In this document: one piece after another, positions 1-5,281 of the stretch
Layout of the letters: every line of letters begins with the position of its first letter
Numbering within the stretch: the first letter of the stretch is position 1
The notes under the pieces: generated by a model
Databases searched by the model: none
The model's input: only the letters and a program-made list of their open reading frames with translations
What the model was told of the DNA's origin: nothing
Made by a program: the position numbers and the translations under genes
Source of the DNA: a virus
IMG/VR virus record: IMGVR_UViG_3300036668_000145
Location: 1-21,907 of that record
DNA: 21,907 nucleotides
Strand: one strand, 5' to 3'

Positions 1-348
1 ATTTATATCTTGTGCATTTTCTAAATACCCCCCTTTAATATTCTTAATACCCCCTTTAGAAAACTTAATACCCCCCTTTAGTATATTAACTACCCTTTTT
101 TTAACTTCTTTTCCTTCATATTCATATCTAATTTTAATAAATTTCTTTGCTTCTAAAGCCTTAATAATTTGGCTACATCTGCCGTTTGATAAATTAAAAA
201 AATCTGAAAAATAAGAATTTGAAGCAAAGCACCCGGAGTTATTGTCTAATGAATTAATCTCAACTAAAAAAACCTTTTCGGTAATGCTAAGTTCTTTTAT
301 TAGCCAAATATCTTTTGAAATCCAAATACCTTTAAAATTCTTTTCCAT
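1..348 (-). CDS. Winged-helix phage replication protein, N-terminal part (runs off left edge)
   Basis: The frame is open from an ATG at 348-346 to the window edge (116 codons seen, C-terminus missing). The start MEKNFKGIWISKDIWL, followed by SITEKVFLVEINSLD and an HTH-like stretch (FSDFFNLSNGRCSQIIKALE), matches from memory the N-terminal winged-helix domain of replication-initiator-like proteins common in Bacteroidota phages. Such proteins usually continue into a linker and a C-terminal helicase-loader-type region, not visible here. After the DNA-binding domain comes a heptad repeat (KGGIKFS, KGGIKNI, KGGYLEN) made by G-rich direct repeats in the DNA. It is the last gene of the recombination/replication region and has its own promoter and structured leader. 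The family call is from recall; initiation of replication is inferred. Confidence 0.7.
   Translation of the reverse strand, partial: MEKNFKGIWISKDIWLIKELSITEKVFLVEINSLDNNSGCFASNSYFSDFFNLSNGRCSQIIKALEAKKFIKIRYEYEGKEVKKRVVNILKGGIKFSKGGIKNIKGGYLENAQDIN
21..80. repeat. Three iteron-like direct repeats inside the replication gene
   Basis: Three copies of a C-rich unit, CTAAATACCCCCCTTTA at 21-37, CTTAATACCCCCTTTA at 43-58 and CTTAATACCCCCCTTTA at 64-80, recur every 21-22 bp, about two helical turns. A fourth degenerate TACCCTTT follows at 91-98. Lambda-type origins lie inside the initiator gene as iterons at similar spacing, so this could be the origin; the alternative is a merely repetitive protein linker. 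Confidence 0.5.
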
Positions 349-353
349 AAAAC

Positions 354-440
354 AAAAAAACCTGCGGTTCCCCTAGTGTGGTAGGTTCCCCGAAGGTTTT
401 AATTAAAGTCTTTAAATAATGGCGCACCCACACGATCGCC
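354..440 (-). promoter_or_regulatory. Structured 5' leader with two complementary hairpin loops and a terminator-like end
   Basis: Read on the minus strand, hairpin 1 (440-421) pairs GGCG with CGCC around a 12-nt loop containing GTGTGG. After an A/T-rich 20-nt linker, hairpin 2 (400-357) has an outer stem AAAACCT/AGGTTTT, one mismatch, CGG/CCG, a symmetric GGAA/GGAA internal loop able to form tandem G-A pairs, then CCTA/TAGG closing a 6-nt loop CCACAC. The loops GTGTGG and CCACAC are exact complements, so a kissing interaction is possible. Hairpin 2 is followed by seven Ts (360-354) just before the ATG at 348, so it looks like an intrinsic terminator placed as an attenuator. I do not recognise it as a named RNA family. 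Confidence 0.5.
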
Positions 441-446
441 AAAAGA

Positions 447-476
447 CAAATATACAAATATATTTTAATTTACAAC
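447..476 (-). promoter_or_regulatory. Bacteroidota-type promoter for the replication gene
   Basis: On the minus strand GTTG (476-473) is followed after 18 nt by TATATTTG (454-447), matching the Bacteroidota -7 consensus TAnnTTTG with an upstream TTG element. A second TATATTTG lies at 462-455. The expected start point near 440 coincides with the base of leader hairpin 1. The promoter overlaps the end of the preceding gene. Confidence 0.55.
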
Positions 477-710
477 AACACTTTTAACTCTTTCGCAAAA
501 GTTTTTTAACTCAGAATAATACCTCTGGATTTGTTTTAAAGTAATTTCCTTTTCGCCAAATCTAGTAAATAAAATCTCAACTAAAAATTCCTTTTCAGTT
601 CTAGTTATTGCGCCAATTAATATAAATCCTTCTTCTAAATCTTGAAAAGGCAATTTACGACTTCTTAACTTTTGCGTTTGCTCATTGTAGTACAAAAAAA
701 TGTAACTCAT
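465..710 (-). CDS. Hypothetical protein, 81 aa
   Basis: Unrecognised small acidic/basic protein (starts MSYIFLYYNEQTQKL, ends RVKSVVVN) with no signal peptide, membrane segment or clear motif; the C-terminal half is probably helical. Its ATG (710-708) overlaps the stop of the upstream VRR-NUC gene in an ATGA arrangement, which argues for translational coupling and for being a real gene. The replication-gene promoter begins within and just after its 3' end. A role in phage DNA metabolism is suggested only by position. Confidence 0.55.
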   Translation of the reverse strand: MSYIFLYYNEQTQKLRSRKLPFQDLEEGFILIGAITRTEKEFLVEILFTRFGEKEITLKQIQRYYSELKNFCERVKSVVVN

Positions 711-1081
711 AGGTTATTTTTAAAGTAATTATCAATTGTAAGTTTGCAATCGTCAAAAGTGTTATGCCAGGTAGTATGCCAATTGCATTTCAGAAGGTGT
801 TTAAGCCATTCTTTTTGATCGGGTGTAGGTTTATTGTACCCAACCTTTAATTCTATCGCTAAGCCGCTAAACTGTTTTGATGGGCTAAAGATTAAAACGT
901 CAGGCGTACCTCTTTTCGTTCCTAAATATTTCATTTTAAACTGTTCAAACTTTGTTCGTCGGCCCTCGTTAGGCGTGTGTTGTATTAAAACGCCCGGATA
1001 GGCCATGTAAACATAATTAAAAACCGCCCTTTGCAAATGATCTTCAGGCCCTAAAAATTTTAAAAATGGATTTATTGACAT
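707..1081 (-). CDS. VRR-NUC domain nuclease, 124 aa
   Basis: The protein has the layout of a stand-alone VRR-NUC domain of the PD-(D/E)XK superfamily: an N-terminal acidic residue in PEDHLQ (about 12-17), H35-x2-N38-EG, GTPD (58-61) with the metal-binding Asp61, IELK (76-79) with the E-x-K pair Glu77/Lys79, and Q89 before EWL. The length suits phage-encoded stand-alone versions. These enzymes cut branched or flap DNA, and phage versions are thought to resolve recombination or replication intermediates. It lies 16 nt after the metallophosphoesterase gene and overlaps the next gene by ATGA. The family call is firm; the DNA substrate is unknown. Confidence 0.85.
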   Translation of the reverse strand: MSINPFLKFLGPEDHLQRAVFNYVYMAYPGVLIQHTPNEGRRTKFEQFKMKYLGTKRGTPDVLIFSPSKQFSGLAIELKVGYNKPTPDQKEWLKHLLKCNWHTTWHNTFDDCKLTIDNYFKNNL

Positions 1082-1097
1082 AAATAATTTTTATATT

Positions 1098-2243
1098 TTA
1101 AAATAAATGCGTAAATCTTGCCACTTGGCCATGCTCTTTGCTGTGAATAAAGCCCTCAACTGCTTTTGGGGCGTGTTGATAGCCGTTTCGGTGATGCCAA
1201 CCATCTGTTCCACTTGGACTTCTTAGGCTTTCTATTGTGCATCCTATATCGTCTTTTACTATTTTATGGTGTACATGATGCGTATATATATAACGGTGCT
1301 TTACATTTGACCATTCTTTACACTCTACCGAAGCCAATTTACTTAAATCTTGCCACTTAGCGCCGTCACCATGAGTTGTTCCAATAAGATTTTCGCCGTA
1401 GGTATAATATTTTCTATGCGAAATGCTTACGTCAAAGGTTATATTTTTACACTCCCGAAACCAGTTACTAATAGCATCAGCTAAGAAAAAACCATGAACA
1501 TAATCATGGTTTGAAGGGTTGTACATAAAATGAACATCTGATATTTGCAAAAGTTTTTCTATTATTTCTATATAAAGCCTTTTTGCAATTAGAAAATTAT
1601 CGTACCACATACCGCAAGTATCTACCGGCGTTCCGCTTGTTGTTGTTCTTTTGGGCGTGTCTATATGCAATATATCATTGCCGGCTACAAATACAATTTG
1701 CTCAATATTAAATCCATTAGCCTTTTGTATTATTCCATCAACACCTTGGCGCACCCTTTCAACGGCTATTTGATTATTATATTCTTCTCCAGTTTCAAAA
1801 GAAGATGCTAATTTTCCAATATGAATATCTGCCGGATCAATCAATAAAAGATGCGGTCTATTTAAAGGTTTTCTAATTATTTTTTTATATTCAAAAGTGT
1901 GTTTACTCACTTCTTCAATATGATCTTTTAGCATTTCTTCAAAAGTAATTGCCTCTAAACCTTCTTCGGGCCTAAAGGCAATAGACCAATGTTCCCCTTT
2001 ATACCAGCCATGTTTTACACTATCTAGCGGAATACCTACATCGCTACATTCGGCAGCTAAAGCAAAATGCTCAATTGCCCTTTCTTCTGAGTGAATCCAT
2101 CTTAAAACCATACGCCTTGCGTTGTTATGGTCTTTAGGATAGTTCATATTTGATATTATAAATCTTGCAATTTCAGCGGCGTTTTTTTCGCCGCCATTAT
2201 AAAGTTCAATTGCCTTAGCTTTAAAAGAAAGGTTTTTTATCAT
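1098..2243 (-). CDS. Calcineurin-like metallophosphoesterase with N-terminal HTH-like region, 381 aa
   Basis: The C-terminal two thirds carries the ordered metal-binding motifs of calcineurin-like phosphoesterases: D139-x-H141 in DPADIHIGK, GND at 188-190, N245-H246-D in NPSNHDY, H291 in GTTHGDG, and H322/H323/H325 in THHVHHK. Residues about 5-55 (KAKAIELYNGGEKNAAEIARF) look like a helix-turn-helix, suggesting DNA binding. Phage proteins of this architecture are often annotated as phosphoesterases or SbcD/Mre11-like nucleases. Placed next to a VRR-NUC nuclease, an annealing protein and an SSB-like protein, a DNA end-processing role is the most likely one, but there is no SbcC/Rad50 partner here. 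The start at 2243 directly abuts the YopX-family stop. Confidence 0.8.
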   Translation of the reverse strand: MIKNLSFKAKAIELYNGGEKNAAEIARFIISNMNYPKDHNNARRMVLRWIHSEERAIEHFALAAECSDVGIPLDSVKHGWYKGEHWSIAFRPEEGLEAITFEEMLKDHIEEVSKHTFEYKKIIRKPLNRPHLLLIDPADIHIGKLASSFETGEEYNNQIAVERVRQGVDGIIQKANGFNIEQIVFVAGNDILHIDTPKRTTTSGTPVDTCGMWYDNFLIAKRLYIEIIEKLLQISDVHFMYNPSNHDYVHGFFLADAISNWFRECKNITFDVSISHRKYYTYGENLIGTTHGDGAKWQDLSKLASVECKEWSNVKHRYIYTHHVHHKIVKDDIGCTIESLRSPSGTDGWHHRNGYQHAPKAVEGFIHSKEHGQVARFTHLF

Positions 2244-2588
2244 TTATTTTTGTTTTATAATTTCATATTGAAAATCGTGCAATTCCAACCATAAATCTGT
2301 GCTACTCGTTTCGTCTTGTTCAAAACTGTTATCTAAATGCCAGCTTCCTGTTAGGTCATTCCAAAATACTTTTTGCCTACTGTTTATTTTTCCTTCGTCA
2401 GTTTCAACTACATCAGTTAAAATGTCGCTTTCAAATATCTCATTACCGTTCTTGTCTTTGAATCCAGTAAATTGTAAAACAACATAATGTTCTAATTCAA
2501 AATCTTTTAAAGGATGTTTTTTAAATTCTTCTGCTCCGTATTTTTGTTTACTGATTTTATCATAAACCCTAAATTTTATTGCTCTCAT
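2244..2588 (-). CDS. YopX family protein, 114 aa
   Basis: The start MRAIKFRVYDKISKQKY and the core LQFTGFKDKNGNEIFESDIL followed by a basic/aromatic beta segment (KVFWNDLTGSWHL) are the usual pattern of the YopX family, named after a protein of Bacillus phage SPbeta and widespread in phages and prophages. Molecular function is unknown. Length is in the normal range. Its ATG overlaps the stop of the upstream gene by ATGA and it directly abuts the phosphoesterase start, so it belongs to the same operon. Confidence 0.8.
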   Translation of the reverse strand: MRAIKFRVYDKISKQKYGAEEFKKHPLKDFELEHYVVLQFTGFKDKNGNEIFESDILTDVVETDEGKINSRQKVFWNDLTGSWHLDNSFEQDETSSTDLWLELHDFQYEIIKQK

Positions 2589-3034
2589 TTTTGTTTTTTT
2601 AAAACTATTGAAGATTTGCGATAGGTTATTTCCGGCATTACCATTTCTTCGCCATCTTCATTTACGCCCGCAAATTTATTACCTTTTTGTATGGCTTCAA
2701 AAGCACTTTTATATCGGCTTTCAATTTCTTTTTTGCTATTCTCAACGTTTTGCCATTCTGGAATATTCTTATAAGTGAATATTTTACCTCCATTTCTAAC
2801 TTCTATTTGATAGCCCTGATACCCTTCTTTGTGGTCTGAGGCTTGCTCTGCTATCTTTTCAAAAAAATCGTCTTTGTAACCTTTGCAAACCTCTAAGCTA
2901 AGTTCTAATTGCTTTCTTTGTTCTTCCAGAAAAATTAAAGCATCTAAGACGTTTATATTCCCTTCGTTTACGTCATTAATTGCGTTAAACATTTGATTTT
3001 GTAATTCTACGTGTAAATCGTTTAAATTATTCAT
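2585..3034 (-). CDS. Hypothetical phage protein with predicted coiled coil, 149 aa
   Basis: Not assigned to a family with certainty. Residues about 1-60 are predicted helical and possibly coiled (FLEEQRKQLELSLEVCKGY), followed by a more compact region (EGYQGYQIEVRNGGKIF, then IPEWQNVENSKKEIE) and a Lys-rich tail. The helical start followed by a small domain recalls Gp157-like host-recombination modulators, but the similarity is too loose to claim. It lies between a small HTH protein and the YopX-family protein, with an ATGA overlap to the latter, which places it in the early DNA-metabolism operon. Confidence 0.6.
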   Translation of the reverse strand: MNNLNDLHVELQNQMFNAINDVNEGNINVLDALIFLEEQRKQLELSLEVCKGYKDDFFEKIAEQASDHKEGYQGYQIEVRNGGKIFTYKNIPEWQNVENSKKEIESRYKSAFEAIQKGNKFAGVNEDGEEMVMPEITYRKSSIVLKKQK

Positions 3035-3047
3035 AATTGTTTCAAAG

Positions 3048-3341
3048 TTAATTATTTATTTTACTATTAAATTTTAAATCTAAATTAAATTCTACCGGTA
3101 TTCTATATTTTATATTATATTCTTTCATTAAAAAAACAATTCTTTCTAAATCCGTTTCGTTAATTAATATTAAAGAATCAATTGGCGCAACCTCTGGATC
3201 TTTAAAATCTAAAGCCGGAAACTTATTTTTTGAATAAGAAACTGTGCCAAAAGGCATATCATGCTTTTTAGCAATTTCATCTATTGTAAGCCCGGTAAAA
3301 TGATAATCGTAAGCCGCTGATTTATTAAATTTTTGGCTCAT
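3048..3341 (-). CDS. Small HTH-like protein, 97 aa
   Basis: Residues about 8-36 (SAAYDYHFTGLTIDEIAKKH followed by DMPFGTVSY) read as a helix-turn-helix of the kind that tests a short site, with LTIDEIAKKHDM as helix 2 and turn. The rest (KFPALDFKDP...FNLDLKF) has no feature I recognise. A small DNA-binding or regulatory protein is inferred. It starts 4 nt after the stop of the 60-aa gene and is clearly operonic. No cysteine, signal or membrane segment. Confidence 0.55.
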   Translation of the reverse strand: MSQKFNKSAAYDYHFTGLTIDEIAKKHDMPFGTVSYSKNKFPALDFKDPEVAPIDSLILINETDLERIVFLMKEYNIKYRIPVEFNLDLKFNSKINN

Positions 3342-3345
3342 AGAT

Positions 3346-3528
3346 TTAATTTTCTAAGGGCGTTATAACGTCAGTTGCAAACAATCTTTTTATAATAGTC
3401 CATAAACTAGGCTTATTTAGCTTTTTAATCATGTCTAAGCGACTCAGTACTTCAATTCGTATTGAATTACCATTCCCTTTTCCTTCGTATGTTACAACGT
3501 CTGTAAACAAGTGTTTGATATTTTTCAT
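3346..3528 (-). CDS. Hypothetical protein, 60 aa
   Basis: Unrecognised basic protein (MKNIKHLFTDVVTYEGKGN to LFATDVITPLEN). It is held between two HTH-like genes with gaps of only 4 nt on each side, which is the main support for it being translated. No motif, signal or membrane segment is visible; the C-terminal half is probably helical. Confidence 0.5.
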   Translation of the reverse strand: MKNIKHLFTDVVTYEGKGNGNSIRIEVLSRLDMIKKLNKPSLWTIIKRLFATDVITPLEN

Positions 3529-3532
3529 TGTT

Positions 3533-3802
3533 TTAGCTTAAAAGTGTGAAAATACCATACTTAGAAATATGGCCCTTAGAATTTGTTTTTTCAACCATTG
3601 TTGTAGTAATGTTTAGGCCCCTATCTCGAAGCCTATAAATAATGCTGGAAAGTCTGGTTGCCCTATAAAGGTTAATCGCCTCCCAACTTGTGATGTTGCC
3701 TTTTTTTTGAAGATGTTGCAACACTAATTCGTGTTTGTTTTGATTTTCAAGATTTGCTTTTTGTGCGTCTTGTGTTTTCCATAAATCTAAAAAGAAACTC
3801 AT
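3533..3802 (-). CDS. HTH_39-like helix-turn-helix protein, 89 aa
   Basis: The segment ELVLQHLQKKGNITSWEAIN followed by LYRATRLSSIIYRLRDRG matches the winged helix-turn-helix often annotated as HTH_39 in phages: helix 1 VLQHLQKKG, ITSWEAI turn, then the TRLSSIIYRLR recognition helix and a beta wing (LNITTTMVEK). Such proteins are small DNA-binding regulators of unknown targets. The start is supported by the leader AAACCAAAATATTATG, also found before the annealing-protein gene at 5931. A terminator lies about 85 nt upstream, so this gene probably opens its own transcription unit running to the 81-aa gene. Confidence 0.75.
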   Translation of the reverse strand: MSFFLDLWKTQDAQKANLENQNKHELVLQHLQKKGNITSWEAINLYRATRLSSIIYRLRDRGLNITTTMVEKTNSKGHISKYGIFTLLS

Positions 3803-3886
3803 AATATTTTGGTTTTAATTATTTATATAAGTAAAAATAAAAATAAATTTTAAATAAACAACAAAAATTAAAAGAAATTTTTAAAT

Positions 3887-3910
3887 AAAAAAACCTCCTT
3901 TAATTGGAGG
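3887..3910 (-). terminator. Intrinsic terminator
   Basis: On the minus strand CCTCC-AATTAAA-GGAGG is followed by seven Ts (3893-3887). It lies 59 nt after the stop of the 106-aa gene and 85 nt before the HTH_39-like gene. An 8-codon ORF (MTDQRASN) begins at 3928 and its stop falls in the terminator loop, which is compatible with attenuation. Confidence 0.75.
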
Positions 3911-3934
3911 CCCTTTGGTCTGTCATTTTTTTTT

Positions 3935-3960
3935 AGTAAAGTTACTTATATCGGTTAGTT
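3935..3960 (-). repeat. 26-bp direct repeat, copy 1 (possible promoter/operator)
   Basis: The 26 bp at 3935-3960 recur at 4538-4563 with two mismatches. On the minus strand the copy reads AACTAACCGATATAAG then TAACTTTACT, and TAACTTTAC resembles the -7 boxes (TATCTTTAC) seen elsewhere in the window. It also contains AGTA-N4-TACT dyad symmetry. It sits between the 106-aa gene and a terminator. Confidence 0.6.
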
Positions 3961-3968
3961 ACCAACAA

Positions 3969-4289
3969 TTAAGAGCCTTTAAAATACCTATTAAGAGTTA
4001 TCATTTTTTTGCCTCCATCATTTTCTATTATTACTTTTATGTGTTCTGGGTTTGGTTTCCTAATTAGTCGGTATTTTTTGCCTATTGTAAGGTATTTGCT
4101 AATTGAACCTCCTATGTATTTAATAAAGTCATTTCTATCTAAATTGGGGCTTAACTGTTCGCAAAGCTGCCTAACATTAGATAAATTTAATTGCTTTTGA
4201 TACGCTTCAACTGTATCCAAGGCTTTTAATTGATTGTGATACGCTTCAACTGTATAGAAGGCTTTTAAATATTCTAATCGTGTAATCAT
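3969..4289 (-). CDS. Hypothetical protein with N-terminal 13-residue tandem repeat, 106 aa
   Basis: Unrecognised protein. Residues about 8-33 are two copies of LKAxxTVEAYxxQ, encoded by a 39-bp tandem duplication. The remainder (LSNVRQLCEQLSPNLDRNDF, then a basic segment KKYRLIRKPNPEHIKVI) looks like a small helical/basic domain, possibly nucleic-acid binding. It follows the 56-aa gene by about 64 nt and is itself followed by the 26-bp repeat and a terminator, so it ends a short transcription unit. Confidence 0.55.
   Translation of the reverse strand: MITRLEYLKAFYTVEAYHNQLKALDTVEAYQKQLNLSNVRQLCEQLSPNLDRNDFIKYIGGSISKYLTIGKKYRLIRKPNPEHIKVIIENDGGKKMITLNRYFKGS
4198..4275 (-). repeat. 39-bp tandem duplication inside the 106-aa gene
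   Basis: The stretch TGATACGCTTCAACTGTAT occurs at 4198-4216 and again at 4237-4255, exactly 39 bp apart, and the following bases (AAGGCTTTTAA) are also shared. The period equals 13 codons, so the reading frame is preserved and copy-number change would not break the gene. Confidence 0.8.
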
Positions 4290-4353
4290 TTGTCTATTTT
4301 TTTTATAATTCGCAACTAAAACTTATCAATACCGTTATGTTCAATAAAAATTA

Positions 4354-4524
4354 TTACACTTCCACTTTCCAAATTTTATCCTTTATAAAAGTTTTCGCAT
4401 TTTCAATAGTGCTGTGTGTATTTACAAAATTCATCTGTACCCAAAATGGAAACCATATCCGCCAAACTTGGCATTCATAACCAGAGTAAATGTCTTTAAC
4501 AATTCTATGTCTTATTAATTTCAT
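4354..4524 (-). CDS. Hypothetical aromatic-rich protein, 56 aa
   Basis: A 57-codon frame from ATG 4524-4522 to TAA 4356-4354. The protein starts MKLIRHRIVKDIYSGYECQV, continues WRIWFPFWVQ and ends KDKIWKVEV. Small proteins with a basic start, a W/F-rich middle and an NAKTFIKD-like helix occur frequently in Bacteroidota phages; function is unknown. It starts 14 nt downstream of the second 26-bp repeat, which may be its promoter. No convincing membrane helix despite the aromatic cluster. Confidence 0.6.
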   Translation of the reverse strand: MKLIRHRIVKDIYSGYECQVWRIWFPFWVQMNFVNTHSTIENAKTFIKDKIWKVEV

Positions 4525-4537
4525 AATTTTATTTTTA

Positions 4538-4563
4538 AGTAAAGGTACTTGTATCGGTTAGTT
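4538..4563 (-). repeat. 26-bp direct repeat, copy 2 (possible promoter/operator)
   Basis: Second copy of the element at 3935-3960, on the minus strand AACTAACCGATACAAG then TACCTTTACT. It lies 15 nt after the stop of the zinc-ribbon gene and 14 nt before the ATG of the 56-aa gene. The TACCTTTAC part resembles the -7 box, but no upstream TTG element is evident. Confidence 0.6.
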
Positions 4564-4577
4564 GTAGTGCATTGTGC

Positions 4578-4778
4578 TTAAAGCGGGTTACACCAATCAC
4601 AGTTTTCTCCTTTATTAGATATAGTAATTGTATTTTTGCTTCCGCATACATCGCACAACGTGCCCCTCGGCACAACAACACCAGATAAAATCAATATGGC
4701 ATCAACTGCTTCGTCAACTGTTTTTGCTAATATTCTAGCCGATATTACTTCGTTTCTTATTTGTTCTTTTAAATCCAT
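4578..4778 (-). CDS. Small zinc-ribbon-like protein, 66 aa
   Basis: Residues 1-32 form a predicted helix (MDLKEQIRNEVISARILAKT); residues 42-63 carry C42-x2-C45 and C60-x2-C63 in a knuckle-like context (LCDVCGS, NCDWCNP), the arrangement of a small zinc ribbon. Zinc binding is inferred from the cysteines only. It follows the terminator after the SSB-like gene by 18 nt, so it may depend on read-through. Function unknown; such phage ribbons are often nucleic-acid or protein adaptors. Confidence 0.6.
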   Translation of the reverse strand: MDLKEQIRNEVISARILAKTVDEAVDAILILSGVVVPRGTLCDVCGSKNTITISNKGENCDWCNPL

Positions 4779-4795
4779 ACTGTTTTTAATGTAGT

Positions 4796-4825
4796 AAAAA
4801 AAAGGGGCTTTTACACCCCTTTAAA
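4796..4825 (-). terminator. Intrinsic terminator after the SSB-like gene
   Basis: On the minus strand AAAGGGG-TGTAAAAG-CCCCTTT runs into a T8 tract (4803-4796), beginning 4 nt after the stop codon of the SSB-like gene. Confidence 0.85.
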
Positions 4826-4826
4826 T

Positions 4827-5138
4827 TTAGAAAGGTAAATCATCTATGTTGCTTTCGCTTTGAGGCTCGTTTTTCGCTTTTGGCGCGACTTCATTATTAG
4901 GCTTCCATGTATCAACAATAAGGCTCACACCTCCGCTTTTTGTGCGCCATATTCCAAATTTTAATTGATTGGCCCCGTTGTATTGAGTGTAATGATTTTT
5001 TGCTTCTGGAGAATCTAAAAACGATTTTAATTCGTCGATAGAAACCACCCCGCTTGAAATTAGTGTTTCTGGTTGCTTTTCGTTTCTTGGAAATGTTCTA
5101 ATTCCATTTAAAAAAATAGTACTTTTTTCTTCTGCCAT
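4827..5138 (-). CDS. SSB-like protein with acidic DDLPF tail, 103 aa
   Basis: The protein ends in SNIDDLPF, almost the acidic C-terminal tip (DDIPF type) with which bacterial SSBs recruit partners, after a low-complexity linker (about 80-96, VAPKAKNEPQSES). The N-terminal 75 residues (TIFLNGIRTFPRN, LKFGIWRTKSGGVSLIVDTW) are beta-rich but do not look like a canonical SSB OB fold; small phage ssDNA-binding proteins of this shape are known. It follows the annealing-protein gene and a 46-aa gene by 2 nt and is followed at once by a terminator. A ssDNA-binding partner of the annealing protein is inferred from tail and context. Confidence 0.7.
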   Translation of the reverse strand: MAEEKSTIFLNGIRTFPRNEKQPETLISSGVVSIDELKSFLDSPEAKNHYTQYNGANQLKFGIWRTKSGGVSLIVDTWKPNNEVAPKAKNEPQSESNIDDLPF

Positions 5139-5140
5139 AA

Positions 5141-5281
5141 TTATTTCAATTTAATTTGATTATCGTTTATTTTTTGTAAGACTTCGCATATAGCCTCAGA
5201 TGAACCGGTTATTGTTATTGAGGCTTGCGTAACGCTTTCATATATAACTTCCAAGTGGTCTATTGTTGTGGTTTGGCTCAT
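5141..5281 (-). CDS. Hypothetical protein, 46 aa
   Basis: A 47-codon frame, ATG 5281-5279 to TAA 5143-5141, starting MSQTTTIDHLEVIYESVTQA and ending NDNQIKLK. Its ATG overlaps the stop of the annealing-protein gene (ATGA) and its stop is 2 nt before the SSB-like ATG, so it is tightly embedded in the operon. The sequence suggests one beta-alpha unit (SITITGSSEAICEVLQKIND). Family unknown. Confidence 0.65.
   Translation of the reverse strand: MSQTTTIDHLEVIYESVTQASITITGSSEAICEVLQKINDNQIKLK

Noticed and set aside
357-400. Self-cleaving ribozyme
   Set aside because: The leader lacks the conserved core sequences I know for hammerhead, twister, pistol or HDV-like ribozymes; an attenuator-type leader is the simpler reading.
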